A stretch of DNA of 64,000 bases from an uncultured Alphaproteobacteria bacterium (GCA_902602695.1 CACKRO010000002.1:66170-130169); one strand, 5' to 3'; shown: positions 1 to 9,959, counted from the first letter of the stretch. The notes: generated by a model from the sequence alone, not told the origin. Translations and numbers: made by a program.

Positions 1-870
1 ATTAGTTGGATACAATTAACTCTGGGTTATTATGAGGAGGGTTGGAATAATTTTGTTTATAATTGGTTAAAGAATTCTCATAAATTTAAGAAAATACATG
101 CGCAAAATAATTCAATTAAATATTTAATAAATTTTAGTCAAATAAAAAAAAATGATAAATTACTTATATGGAATGATGGGGGATTTGGTGATTATATATA
201 TCAGTTAAGATTTTTAGAACATTTAATTAATAGAATAGATTTAAAAATTTATGACAGCAAAATGAGTCATTTATTAAGGGATAAGGATTTAATAGTATCA
301 AATTCCAAAAACTTTGATTGGCATTTACCAATTAACGAATTGCCTAGAATATTGAATCACAACCCCTCAAAAAATTTTAAATTTAACTACAACTATATGA
401 TTCAACCTTTTAAAAAATATCAAAAATTCAAAAATCATGTTGCTTTATGCTACAAAACTGACACAAGTAAGTCAAAGTCATTAGATTATAAGTTTTTAGA
501 AAAATTATTTATTGAAAAAAAAAATATTAACTTTTTAATTCTTTCTAAAGATTTCAATAAGAAAGAATTATCATTTCTTTCATTATTTAAAAACATATCT
601 TTTGTAAAAAATTTAGATAAGTCTAATCTTTTTATTGATACTTTTAATATTTTGAGTTCTGTTAAGTACGTTATTTCAGTGGATACGGCAGTAACCCATA
701 TTTCAGGTTATTTAGGTAAAAAAAACTATTTACTATTAAGTAACCCAGGATCATTTTATTGGGGAAATAAAAAAGAAAAAAGTTTAGATTACCCAAATCA
801 TATTATTTTAAGACAAAAAACTGCTGGGAATTGGATCACAGTAATTGATGATCTAATAAAATTAATTTAA
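1..870 (+). CDS. C-terminal part of glycosyltransferase family 9 / TPR-type protein (truncated at window start)
   Basis: The listed ORF starts at 262, but the same frame is open from base 1 (ISWIQLTLGYYEEGWNNFVYNW...LLIWNDGGFGDYIYQLRFLEHL), so the gene begins upstream of the window. The C-terminus has the heptosyltransferase-like 'VKYVISVDTAVTHISGYLGKKNYLLL' pattern. Confidence 0.7.
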   Translation: MSWIQLTLGYYEEGWNNFVYNWLKNSHKFKKIHAQNNSIKYLINFSQIKKNDKLLIWNDGGFGDYIYQLRFLEHLINRIDLKIYDSKMSHLLRDKDLIVSNSKNFDWHLPINELPRILNHNPSKNFKFNYNYMIQPFKKYQKFKNHVALCYKTDTSKSKSLDYKFLEKLFIEKKNINFLILSKDFNKKELSFLSLFKNISFVKNLDKSNLFIDTFNILSSVKYVISVDTAVTHISGYLGKKNYLLLSNPGSFYWGNKKEKSLDYPNHIILRQKTAGNWITVIDDLIKLI

Positions 871-884
871 AATATTATTTAATT

Positions 885-1535
885 ATGGATTTCTTTAAAT
901 GGTTCGAAGACATTTTACCAAAATTAGAGAAGAGAGCAGTTTCAATGAAAAAAATTATTGATTATTTGGAGACTCTACCTTCCCCAATATTTATTCTTGA
1001 GACAGGCTGTTTAAGAAAAGTAAATAGTTTTGCTGGTGATGGCCAATCTACTCTTATATTTGATAATTATATACAATATAGAGGTAATAACTCAAAAATA
1101 TTTTCTGTTGATATTAATGAATTCAATGTACGTGCCTGTAAAAATACAGTAAGTGAAAATGTTCATGTGGAATGTAGTGACAGCATAAAGTTTATTTCTA
1201 ATTTTAATAAACTTATTAAAGATAACAAGCTATCACTTCTTTATTTGGATTCATTTGATGTGAATTGGGATTATCCTTTGGAGTCATCAGCTCATCACCT
1301 TAAAGAATTAACTGCCTCTATACCTTATATTAGTGAAGAAACATTAGTTGTGGTAGACGATGCACCTTTAAGTATGATTGGATATAGGGATGAGGACAAT
1401 AACTTCAAATTAATCAAACAAACAAAAATTGGAGGTAAGGGTTATTTGGTACACGAATATGCTGTTGCAGTAGAAGCTGAAATTTATTTTAGTCACTATC
1501 AAGTAGGTTATAAAAAATTAATTAAATCAAATTAA
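885..1535 (+). CDS. Putative class I SAM-dependent methyltransferase-like protein
   Basis: 216 aa ORF with 'FILETGCLRK', 'IFSVDIN' and 'LSLLYLDSFDV' resembling Rossmann methyltransferase motifs. Confidence 0.5.
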   Translation: MDFFKWFEDILPKLEKRAVSMKKIIDYLETLPSPIFILETGCLRKVNSFAGDGQSTLIFDNYIQYRGNNSKIFSVDINEFNVRACKNTVSENVHVECSDSIKFISNFNKLIKDNKLSLLYLDSFDVNWDYPLESSAHHLKELTASIPYISEETLVVVDDAPLSMIGYRDEDNNFKLIKQTKIGGKGYLVHEYAVAVEAEIYFSHYQVGYKKLIKSN

Positions 1536-1554
1536 AAATTTAGAGTTAAATCCT

Positions 1555-1670
1555 TATCTTTTTAGATTAAATTTTGAAGAAATACTTGTATATTCGCTAT
1601 AACCCATTCTTGCTATATATCGCATCGAAACACTATCTACTTTATTCTTTTTAATAAATTTTTATTTATG
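1555..1670 (-). pseudogene. Degenerate 3'-end remnant of a flavin reductase-family gene (paralogous to 10752..11360)
   Basis: The minus strand translates as FIKKNKVDSVSMRYIARMGYSEYTSISSKFNLKR*, closely matching the C-terminus FIKNKRVDSVSMRYISRMGYSEYSTVSSKFNLRRPK of the intact gene. A stop and frame break occur upstream and there is no N-terminal part. Confidence 0.85.
1566..1641. repeat. Left copy of diverged direct repeat (partner 10770..10845)
   Basis: Hand alignment of attaaattttgaaga...cactatctact gives about 62/76 identical bases, same orientation. Confidence 0.85.
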
Positions 1671-1767
1671 TTAATATTTTCAAAAATTATTAAAAATAAA
1701 TTTATTAATACAAAAATTTCGTAATGATTTTTTTTATAATATTTAAATATACCTACAGGAGGTTTTA

Positions 1768-2061
1768 ATGCCAAAAGCATATTGGGTTGGAATGGTCGAT
1801 GTGAAAAACCAAGATGAGTACAAAAAATATGCAGATTTAGCAGGACCAGCTCTTTTAAAAGCTGGAGCAAAAATTATTAGTAGAGGTGGAAAAATAAAAA
1901 CTCTTGAAGGAAAGATGATTAACCGTGTAGTAATAGCAGAGTTTCCATCATTAAAAGATGCAGAAAAATTCTATGATTCTGATGAATATGTGAGTGCTCT
2001 AAAGTATCTTAACTTAGAAGTATGTGATCGTTCTTTAAATATTGCAGAAGGTGTTGAATAA
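1768..2061 (+). CDS. DUF1330 domain-containing protein
   Basis: 97 aa, 'YWVGMVDVKNQDEYKKYADLAGPALLKAGAKIISRGG...VIAEFPSLKDAEKFYDSDEY'. Strong SD (aggagg) upstream. Confidence 0.85.
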   Translation: MPKAYWVGMVDVKNQDEYKKYADLAGPALLKAGAKIISRGGKIKTLEGKMINRVVIAEFPSLKDAEKFYDSDEYVSALKYLNLEVCDRSLNIAEGVE

Positions 2062-2087
2062 AAAAATATTGAAATTAAAATTATATA

Positions 2088-3671
2088 ATGACTAAAACTA
2101 AAAATATTTTATTTATCATGGCTGATCAACTTAGATGGGATTATTTGTCATGTTATGGACATCCATATCTTAAAACTCCGAATATTGATAAACTTGCAAA
2201 AGAAGGTCTTTTGTTTGAATCAGCTTTTGTGCAATCTCCGATTTGTGGTCCCTCACGAGCTTCTTTTTATACTGGTAGAACAGTCTTTAGTCATGGAGCA
2301 ACCCTTAATCAAGTTCCACTACCGATTGGTGAGCTAACTATAGGTGATTATTTAAGAAAAGATAATATCAAAACAGCAGTTGTTGGAAAAACTCACATGA
2401 AGCCTGATAAGGATGGGATGGAAAGATTAGGTTTAACAAAAGAAACAGATATTGGCATGATAGTGAGTGAACCTGGTTTTGATCCTTATGAAAGAGATGA
2501 TGGATTACATCCAAACAACTGGGTTAAAAATTACTCTACAGTATTAACTTATAACAAATGGCTAAATAGTCTGGGTTATAAAGGAGATAATCCATGGGAA
2601 ACTTGGGCTAATTCTGCTGAAGGACCAAATGGCGATTTACTAAGTGGGTGGAAATTAAGAAACTCAAATAAACAAGCAAGAATCCAAGAAGAGCATTCTG
2701 AGACTGCATACATGACTAATAGAGCGATAGATTTTATGAATGAAAATAAAGATGATCAATGGATGCTTCATTTATCTTTTATAAAACCACATTGGCCTTA
2801 TATTGCTCCTTCTCCATACCACAATATGTATTCTCCAAATCAATTTTATGAAGTTGTAAGAGAAGATAAAGAAAATCAAATTCAACATGAAGTTTACCGA
2901 GCTTTTACAAATGCTCAAGTATCAAAAGTCTTTTCAAAAAGAGAAGTTAGAGAGGCAGTGATAACTGGGTATATGGGTTTAATTAAACAAATTGATGATA
3001 ATCTTGGAAGGTTATTTGAATTTATGAAACAAAATAAATTTTTTCAAAATACAATGATCATATTTACTTCTGATCATGGTGATTATCTTGGAGATCATTG
3101 GCTGGGTGAAAAAGAATTATTTCATGAGCAAAGTGTAAGAGTCCCTCTTATTATATATGACCCATCAGGCAATGCTGATAGCACTAGAGGACAAAGAGAA
3201 AAAAAACTTGTTGAGTCTATTGATCTTTTACCAACTTTTTTAGAAGCACTTAATAGTTCAACCAGCACTCATAGATTAGAAGGAAGATCACTATTACCTT
3301 TAATAAAAGGTAATCAAATAAATGATTGGCGAAAGTCTGTATTTAGTGAGATTGATTATGGACTTCACTCAGCAAGAGATGAATTAGAATTAGGCCCACA
3401 TGAAGCCAGAGCATTTATGATAAGAACTGAAAAATGGAAATATATTTATTACAAAGGTTTTAGTCCTCAACTCTTCAACCTCGAAAAAGACCCTAATGAA
3501 TTTGAAGATTTAGGACAAAATCAGAATTATGAAAAAATTAGAACAGAATTAAAAGACTTATTATTAAAAAGACTAATTAATAGAAAAAACTTACTTACGG
3601 TTGATGAAAAATTCGTCTTAAAAGGTCAGGATGTCGAAAGTGAAGGTGGCGTAATGATAGGCGTTTGGTAA
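2088..3671 (+). CDS. Type I sulfatase (alkaline phosphatase superfamily)
   Basis: FGly-type motif CGPSRASFYTGR; 'IFTSDHGDYLGDH' metal site; no signal peptide. Confidence 0.9.
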   Translation: MTKTKNILFIMADQLRWDYLSCYGHPYLKTPNIDKLAKEGLLFESAFVQSPICGPSRASFYTGRTVFSHGATLNQVPLPIGELTIGDYLRKDNIKTAVVGKTHMKPDKDGMERLGLTKETDIGMIVSEPGFDPYERDDGLHPNNWVKNYSTVLTYNKWLNSLGYKGDNPWETWANSAEGPNGDLLSGWKLRNSNKQARIQEEHSETAYMTNRAIDFMNENKDDQWMLHLSFIKPHWPYIAPSPYHNMYSPNQFYEVVREDKENQIQHEVYRAFTNAQVSKVFSKREVREAVITGYMGLIKQIDDNLGRLFEFMKQNKFFQNTMIIFTSDHGDYLGDHWLGEKELFHEQSVRVPLIIYDPSGNADSTRGQREKKLVESIDLLPTFLEALNSSTSTHRLEGRSLLPLIKGNQINDWRKSVFSEIDYGLHSARDELELGPHEARAFMIRTEKWKYIYYKGFSPQLFNLEKDPNEFEDLGQNQNYEKIRTELKDLLLKRLINRKNLLTVDEKFVLKGQDVESEGGVMIGVW

Positions 3672-4979
3672 TCAATTCATCAAACTTGGTAAATAAAGAC
3701 ATATTGCAGGAAAAATAATTATTAGTGCTACTCTTATCATATCTGCAAATAAAAAAGGTACAGTTCCAAACCAAATTGTTTTTAAGGGAGTAGATTGCAT
3801 TACACCTTTAATTACAAAAAGATTCATTCCAACAGGAGGTGATACAAGACCAAGCTCAACAACAATAACAGCAAAAATTCCAAACCATACTGGATCAATA
3901 CCGGCGTCAACAATTACTGGATAGAAAACTGGAATAGTTAAAAATAACATTGCTAGTGAGTCCATTAAAGTTCCAAGAACAATATAAATTGCGCAAATAA
4001 CCAAAATTATACCAAGTGGTGTTAGAGCTAAACTATCTATAAAATCAACAACAGTAAAAGGCATTTGAGTGACTGTAATAAGAAAGTTGAACATGCTAGC
4101 GCCAACAACTATTAGATATAATGAGCCAACTGTTCTTATAGTAGACCAGGTTGCGTCAGTTAACATCTTGATTGTTAAATCACCTTTAAGAAAAATGAGA
4201 ATAATAACTAATATTACTCCAACCGCAGCACTTTCTGTTGCTGTAAAAAATCCTAAGTATAAGCCTGCCATGATAACAACAAAAATAAAAAAAATTGGAA
4301 TAACTTTCCATATTGCAGCAAGTCTTTCATTGATAGGCATCTTTTTTCCATGACCACCATGTGATGGATAGAAATAAAGAAAAATTCTAATTGTTATCAT
4401 ATAGAGCACCACTGCAATTGCTCCTGGAATTAGGGCTGCAAAGAAAAGTTCTTGAACTGATTGTTCAGTTAAATATGCATAAATAACTAACATAACACTT
4501 GGAGGAATTATAATTCCTAAAGTTCCACCAGAAGCTATTGAACCACTTATAAGAGCTTCACTGTAGCCATGTCTTTTCATTTCTGGTCCTGCCATTTGTG
4601 CCATAGTTGCCGCTGTAGCAATCGATGAACCACAGATCATTCCAAAACCACCACAAGCTCCCACAGTAGACATAGCTAATCCACCTTTATAATGACCAAC
4701 TACGGCATAAGCAGCATCATATAAGTTTCTTGATAAATTAGCGCTATTAGCCAAGTTACCCATAAGAACAAATAATGGCATAACAGAAAGTGAATATTTT
4801 GATACCGCTTCGTATGGCGCAAAACCTAAAACAAGAATTGCTGGATCAAAACCTGAAATGAAAGCAAAACCTATAAATCCTACTACTAACATTGAAATTC
4901 CAATAGGAATATTTAATGCCATCAAAGCTAAGACTGCAGCAAATGCTAAACCACCATTTATGATTGGATCGTAATCCAT
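3672..4979 (-). CDS. dctM: TRAP transporter large permease (DctM-like)
   Basis: 435 aa, highly hydrophobic; 'GACGGFGMICGSSIATAATMAQMAGPEMKRHGYS', 'GTLGIIIPPSVMLVIYA'. Confidence 0.93.
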   Translation of the reverse strand: MDYDPIINGGLAFAAVLALMALNIPIGISMLVVGFIGFAFISGFDPAILVLGFAPYEAVSKYSLSVMPLFVLMGNLANSANLSRNLYDAAYAVVGHYKGGLAMSTVGACGGFGMICGSSIATAATMAQMAGPEMKRHGYSEALISGSIASGGTLGIIIPPSVMLVIYAYLTEQSVQELFFAALIPGAIAVVLYMITIRIFLYFYPSHGGHGKKMPINERLAAIWKVIPIFFIFVVIMAGLYLGFFTATESAAVGVILVIILIFLKGDLTIKMLTDATWSTIRTVGSLYLIVVGASMFNFLITVTQMPFTVVDFIDSLALTPLGIILVICAIYIVLGTLMDSLAMLFLTIPVFYPVIVDAGIDPVWFGIFAVIVVELGLVSPPVGMNLFVIKGVMQSTPLKTIWFGTVPFLFADMIRVALIIIFPAICLYLPSLMN

Positions 4980-5464
4980 TACATCTCTTTACTGAATTGT
5001 TCAAATACACTTTTAATGAACCATAAAATTATAGCTAAGACGCTAATCCACATTGCTGCTGCAATTACATAAAAGAAAGGATAAAAATATAATTCGAGCT
5101 CAAGTGTTACTCTTCCATTTTTAGTAAATTCTAATGCACTTAAAGTAGTTGCATACGCCATCATAGACATAATAAAAATCATGAAAATAAATTTTAAAAT
5201 TATAATAATTTTTTTTAATAAATTATTATCAATTTGATTTATAAAATCAGCTGATACATGAGAATTTAAAAAAAATGCTCTTGGCATAGCTAAAAAAGCA
5301 ACTAAAGCCATTCCCACTTCAACTATTTCAATTGTTCCCATTACAGGTGAGTTTAGGAATCGTCTTCCAAAGACATCACAAAATGTTAATACAGCTAAAA
5401 AAAATAAAACTATACAAGCACCAATTGCAGAATAATTGAATATCTTATCTATTTTCACTTGCAT
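4979..5464 (-). CDS. dctQ: TRAP transporter small permease (DctQ-like)
   Basis: 161 aa, 4 TM-like segments, start overlaps the dctM stop region; 'DVFGRRFLNSPVMGTIEIVE'. Confidence 0.9.
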   Translation of the reverse strand: MQVKIDKIFNYSAIGACIVLFFLAVLTFCDVFGRRFLNSPVMGTIEIVEVGMALVAFLAMPRAFFLNSHVSADFINQIDNNLLKKIIIILKFIFMIFIMSMMAYATTLSALEFTKNGRVTLELELYFYPFFYVIAAAMWISVLAIILWFIKSVFEQFSKEM

Positions 5465-5501
5465 ATAGAATTATCAGTATATAACAATAACATACAAAAC
5501 T

Positions 5502-6356
5502 ATGAATTATATTTCCTTTTTAATGAATAATGAAGAAAGATTCGGAATAGTTTCTGACAAGAAGGTTACCGATCTAACAGGAAAAATTAGTAATACAAAT
5601 TCTCTTAAAGACTTAATTAAATCAAATGGCCTTCAAGAAGGAAGAAATTATGCAAAGAGTAATCCTGGAGAAATTGATCTTAATTCTATAAAACTTTTAC
5701 CTGTAATTCCTGATCCCAGCAAAATTATATGTGTTGGTTTAAATTATCATGAACATGTTAAAGAAACAGAAAAAACAGTTGCAGATAATCCAGTAACTTT
5801 TCAACGATTTAATGACAGTCAAACTGCTCATTTACAGAATATGATAATACCTAAAGCATCTGACAAACTTGATTTTGAAGGTGAAATGGCCCTAATAATG
5901 AAAGATACAGGGAGTCATATCAATGAAGACAATGCCTTAGATTGTATTGCTGGCTATTCTTGCTACAATGATGGATCAGTTAGAGATTGGCAACGTCACA
6001 CAAAATCAACTTTTGGAATGGGAAAAAATTTTAAAAAAACTGGAAGTTTTGGACCTCATATGGTGATGGCTGAAGACATAGATGATTATAAAAAATTAAC
6101 TATTGAAACATTCTTAAACGGTGAAGTAATGCAGAGCGCTTCTCTGAGTCAGTTAATTTTCGATCTTCCCTTTTTAATTTCTTATGTCTCAAAAGCACTT
6201 CCCTGGAGAGCAGGAGATGTATTAGTAACTGGTACCCCTGGTGGTGTAGGATTTAAAAGAAATCCTCCGATTTATCTTAAAGAGGGTGATAAAGTAGATA
6301 TTTCAATTTCTGAGATTGGAACTTTATCCAATACTCTCCAAAACGAAGTTATTTAA
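5502..6356 (+). CDS. Fumarylacetoacetate hydrolase (FAH) family protein
   Basis: 'KIICVGLNYHEHVKE', 'DFEGEMALIM', 'VLVTGTPGGVGF'. Confidence 0.92.
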   Translation: MNYISFLMNNEERFGIVSDKKVTDLTGKISNTNSLKDLIKSNGLQEGRNYAKSNPGEIDLNSIKLLPVIPDPSKIICVGLNYHEHVKETEKTVADNPVTFQRFNDSQTAHLQNMIIPKASDKLDFEGEMALIMKDTGSHINEDNALDCIAGYSCYNDGSVRDWQRHTKSTFGMGKNFKKTGSFGPHMVMAEDIDDYKKLTIETFLNGEVMQSASLSQLIFDLPFLISYVSKALPWRAGDVLVTGTPGGVGFKRNPPIYLKEGDKVDISISEIGTLSNTLQNEVI

Positions 6357-6441
6357 TACTGATAATAAATTAAATAAATAAAATATAGACATTTTTTTTC
6401 ATAGCAGTTAGCTTCAGATATATTTATAGGGAGGACGCAAA

Positions 6442-7461
6442 ATGAAAAAAACTTTAATAGCTTTTTTGTTTGGAGTTTTTACTTTTGGTTTTATTTCTTC
6501 TGCATCAGCAGACTCAATAGAACTTAAATTAGCAACTTTCGAACCACCTAAGGCATTTATAGCTGATAAAATTTTGGCTGCTTGGGCAGAGAAAGTAAAT
6601 ATGGAATCTGGTGGAGAACTTGATGTAAAAGTTTTTGCTGGAGGAGTATTAGGGGGACCACCCAAACAATATGATATTGTTAAAGGAGGAGTAGCTGATA
6701 TTTCTTGGACTGTTCTTGGTTATATTGGAGGACAATTTCCTTTAAGCTCAGTAATTGAATTACCATTTTTAACTAAAACCTCTGCAGCAGGTTCAAAAGC
6801 ATTAAATATTTTATATGATGAGGGTTATCTAGATAAAGAAATGGAAGGTATTAAATTAATAGGCCTTCACTCTAATCCTGGGTACCATATTCATATGAAA
6901 GAAGATAATGTTGTAAATCCATCTGACTTTGCTGGTAAAAAAATCAGAGTTCCTAGTAAAATGGTAGCTGATATTCTTGCAAAACTTGGAGCTACTGGAG
7001 TTAAAGTTCCTGCTCCTGGAACTCAAGAAGCTCTTCAAAAAGGAGTGCTTGATGGGACACCATTTCCTTACACCGCAATTGGATCATTTAGATTACAGGA
7101 TGTAACAAAGTATCATACTGAGTTAAATATTAGTAATGCAACATTTGGATTAATAATGAATGAAGATAAATATAATAGTCTTCCTGATAATCTAAAAAAA
7201 GTCATTGATAATAATAGTGGTCATGCTTTTGGTGATTGGGCTGCAAGCTTAATTGATGCTCAAAATGCTAAAATGAAAGATGAAGTAATGGGATTAGATG
7301 GTCATGTAATTACCATTGCATCCGATGATGTTTTAGCTGAATATAAATCTATACTTGCTCCAGTTGAGTCCGAGTGGCTTGATGAAATGCAAGGTAAAGG
7401 ATTAGACGGGCAAGCTGTTTTAAATAGAGCGAGAGAAGTTATCGCAGATATTGATGGCTAG
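6442..7461 (+). CDS. dctP: TRAP transporter substrate-binding protein (DctP-like)
   Basis: Sec signal MKKTLIAFLFGVFTFGFISSASA; 'KKIRVPSKMVADILAKLGATGVKVPAPGTQEALQKGVLDG'. Confidence 0.93.
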   Translation: MKKTLIAFLFGVFTFGFISSASADSIELKLATFEPPKAFIADKILAAWAEKVNMESGGELDVKVFAGGVLGGPPKQYDIVKGGVADISWTVLGYIGGQFPLSSVIELPFLTKTSAAGSKALNILYDEGYLDKEMEGIKLIGLHSNPGYHIHMKEDNVVNPSDFAGKKIRVPSKMVADILAKLGATGVKVPAPGTQEALQKGVLDGTPFPYTAIGSFRLQDVTKYHTELNISNATFGLIMNEDKYNSLPDNLKKVIDNNSGHAFGDWAASLIDAQNAKMKDEVMGLDGHVITIASDDVLAEYKSILAPVESEWLDEMQGKGLDGQAVLNRAREVIADIDG

Positions 7462-7478
7462 TTAAAAACAATATATCA

Positions 7479-7506
7479 TGAGCCTATAAATATTTTTATA
7501 GGCTCA
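7479..7506 (+). terminator. Stem-loop downstream of dctP (intercistronic hairpin/terminator)
   Basis: Perfect 11-bp inverted repeat TGAGCCTATAA / TTATAGGCTCA with 6-nt loop; no long T tract. Confidence 0.7.
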
Positions 7507-7511
7507 GAAAA

Positions 7512-8486
7512 ATGGCAATTAATTCTTTAAGTTACATAGGTGTTAATTCAGACAAAATAGAAGACTGGTCAGAATACACCCAGAAATGTTTGGGCATGCA
7601 GCAAGTTGATCGTGCTAAAGGTACCCTTAGTTTTAGAATGGATGATCACAAACAGCGACTTGCTATTACTGGTGACACAGGAGACAACATGGCATTTATG
7701 GGTTGGGAAGTTGAGTCCAAAGATGACATTGAAATGTATGCAACTAGACTCCAGAAAAATAACATTGATGTTATTTATGCTGATAAAAATTTATGTGATA
7801 AAAGATTTGTAGAGGAATTAATTTTCTTTCACGATCCTCAAGGTAACAGAATAGAAATTGTTTATGGACCGATGAAAGATGAAGATCCGTTTATACCTGG
7901 GCGTCCGATATCAGGTTTTAAAACTGGTCCTTATGGAATGGGGCATATTGTAATCCATGTCAAAGATGTAAAATCTCTCATACCTTTTTATACAGATATA
8001 TTAGATTTTAAAATTAGTGATTATAGCAATACACCAATCTCACTTTGTTTTTTTCACGTTAACGGTAGGCATCACAGTTTTGCTTTTTTTGGATCTGGCC
8101 GAGAAGGCTTTCATCACTTCATGGTTGAATATAATAGCCTTGATGATGTTGGCCAGGGATATGATCTTTTACAATATAAAGATGATACGATCGCTTATAC
8201 TTTAGGTAGACATACAAATGATTATATGACCTCATTTTATTCTCATACACCTTCAGGTTTTTTTATTGAAAATGGCTGGGGAGGTAGAATTATAGATCCC
8301 AAAACATGGAAACCAATAGAGACATTTGAAGGCCCTAGCTTTTGGGGTCATGAAAGACTTTATATGTCAGATGAAGATAGACTTAAATTTAGAGAAAAAA
8401 GATTAGATACAGCCTCACAAGGAAAGCAAGCCCCATTATTTATTGACTGTCCTTGGCTTTACTCGAATATTCAAAATAAAAAATAA
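7512..8486 (+). CDS. VOC-superfamily protein, probable type I extradiol ring-cleavage dioxygenase
   Basis: Two VOC repeats; candidate ligands in 'GHIVIHV', 'HHFMVEYNS', 'GFFIENGWGG'. Confidence 0.8.
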   Translation: MAINSLSYIGVNSDKIEDWSEYTQKCLGMQQVDRAKGTLSFRMDDHKQRLAITGDTGDNMAFMGWEVESKDDIEMYATRLQKNNIDVIYADKNLCDKRFVEELIFFHDPQGNRIEIVYGPMKDEDPFIPGRPISGFKTGPYGMGHIVIHVKDVKSLIPFYTDILDFKISDYSNTPISLCFFHVNGRHHSFAFFGSGREGFHHFMVEYNSLDDVGQGYDLLQYKDDTIAYTLGRHTNDYMTSFYSHTPSGFFIENGWGGRIIDPKTWKPIETFEGPSFWGHERLYMSDEDRLKFREKRLDTASQGKQAPLFIDCPWLYSNIQNKK

Positions 8487-8495
8487 TTACAATAA

Positions 8496-9959
8496 ATGAA
8501 TAATTTCTTTGATGTAATTATCATAGGTTTTGGACCAACGGGCGGAACATTAGCTAGTTTGCTTGCAAAGAGTAATTTGTCGGTTCTCATGTTGGAGAAG
8601 GAAAAAAGTTTATATCCTTTGCCTCGTGCAGTTCATTTTGACGATGAAATTATGAGAGTATTTGAGACAATTGGTATTAAGGAAAAGTTTAGAAAATATA
8701 CCATAATAAATAAAGGAACTAAATTTGTTGATGAAAATAATAATGTTTTACTAGATTGGCCAAGACCAAAAGAAGTAACTGAAAATGGATGTTATCCAAG
8801 TTATAGATTTCATCAACCAGACTTCGAACGTGTAGTTCGCCATCATTTAAAGTCATTTAAAAAATTCAAATCTATTCAAAATGCAAATGTAACAAAAATT
8901 AAAAACTTGAAAGATTTTGTAGAGGTAAGTTTCCAAGATACAGAAACGTTAAAAAGTAAAATAGTAAAAAGTAAGTATCTGATTGGGTGTGATGGAGCCA
9001 ATTCAATTACTAGACAATCAATAAACTCCAAATTCAAGAATCTAGGTTTTACCCAAAAATGGGCAGTAATAGATCTTATTCTTAAAAAAAATAAAAATCT
9101 TCCTGATAGAACAATTCAATACTCTAACCCAAAAAGACCAGCAACATATTGTAGAAATGTCGGAAAAAGAAGAAGGTGGGAATTTGCTCTCAAAAAAAAT
9201 GAGAATGAAAAAAAAGTTGTTACAGATGATTTTATTTGGAAATTTTTGAAACCCTGGTTAAAGCCAACTGAAGCAATAATAGAAAGAAAAGCAATCTATA
9301 CATTTCAGTCAGCAATTGCGAATAAATGGCAAAAAGGAAGAGTTTTTATAGCAGGAGATGCGGCGCATCTTATGCCTCCTTTTATGGGACAAGGAATGTG
9401 TGCTGGAGTAAGAGATGTATCAAATCTAAGTTGGAAAATTATTCATTGTGTAAAAAAAACCCATAATGAAATACTACTTAATTCCTATCAAAAAGAACGA
9501 TTTTCAAATGTAAAAGAATATATTGAAACTACAATGAAAATGGGCGAGTTTATCAATGCAGTAAGATCTTATAAAATTTCAAATACTGTATTTAATCAGA
9601 GTGATGGTTCAAAAAGTATGAAATCTATAAAACCAGAACTTGGTCCTGGTTTAGGATCCAAATCTGATAAAAATAGAGGTAGAATTTTTCCTAAATTTAA
9701 TATTTCTAAATCAAAATCTTTTGATGAATTATTTTCTTTTGAACCAATATTAATAGTTTCAAAAAAGTTAAAATTAAAAAAAATAACAAACAAAATTAAA
9801 ATTGTTAAAGAAAGTTCATACAGGGAATTATCTAAAATCTTAAAAACATTTAATGCAGATGCAATCCTTGTTAGGCCTGATAGATTTATATTACAGACTT
9901 TTAAGAAAAAAAAATCTTTAGAAAACTTAATTAAAACTAATCTAAAAAATTTTAATTAA
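8496..9959 (+). CDS. FAD-dependent aromatic hydroxylase (MhpA-like monooxygenase)
   Basis: 'DVIIIGFGPTGGTLASLLAK', DG motif 'GCDGANSITRQ', GD motif 'FIAGDAAHLMPPFMGQGMCAGVRD'. Confidence 0.88.
   Translation: MNNFFDVIIIGFGPTGGTLASLLAKSNLSVLMLEKEKSLYPLPRAVHFDDEIMRVFETIGIKEKFRKYTIINKGTKFVDENNNVLLDWPRPKEVTENGCYPSYRFHQPDFERVVRHHLKSFKKFKSIQNANVTKIKNLKDFVEVSFQDTETLKSKIVKSKYLIGCDGANSITRQSINSKFKNLGFTQKWAVIDLILKKNKNLPDRTIQYSNPKRPATYCRNVGKRRRWEFALKKNENEKKVVTDDFIWKFLKPWLKPTEAIIERKAIYTFQSAIANKWQKGRVFIAGDAAHLMPPFMGQGMCAGVRDVSNLSWKIIHCVKKTHNEILLNSYQKERFSNVKEYIETTMKMGEFINAVRSYKISNTVFNQSDGSKSMKSIKPELGPGLGSKSDKNRGRIFPKFNISKSKSFDELFSFEPILIVSKKLKLKKITNKIKIVKESSYRELSKILKTFNADAILVRPDRFILQTFKKKKSLENLIKTNLKNFN

Noticed and set aside
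1637-1870. 77-aa minus-strand ORF
   Set aside because: Antisense to the DUF1330 gene. Only its tail (NININKNLLKRIK) corresponds to the out-of-frame flavin-reductase remnant; not a plausible gene.
4069-4353. 94-aa ORF antisense to dctM
   Set aside because: Shadow ORF opposite a well-supported transporter gene; no domain resemblance.
6414-6665. 83-aa minus ORF opposite dctP, and the 60-aa ORF at 6856..7038
   Set aside because: Antisense shadows within a clear TRAP SBP gene.
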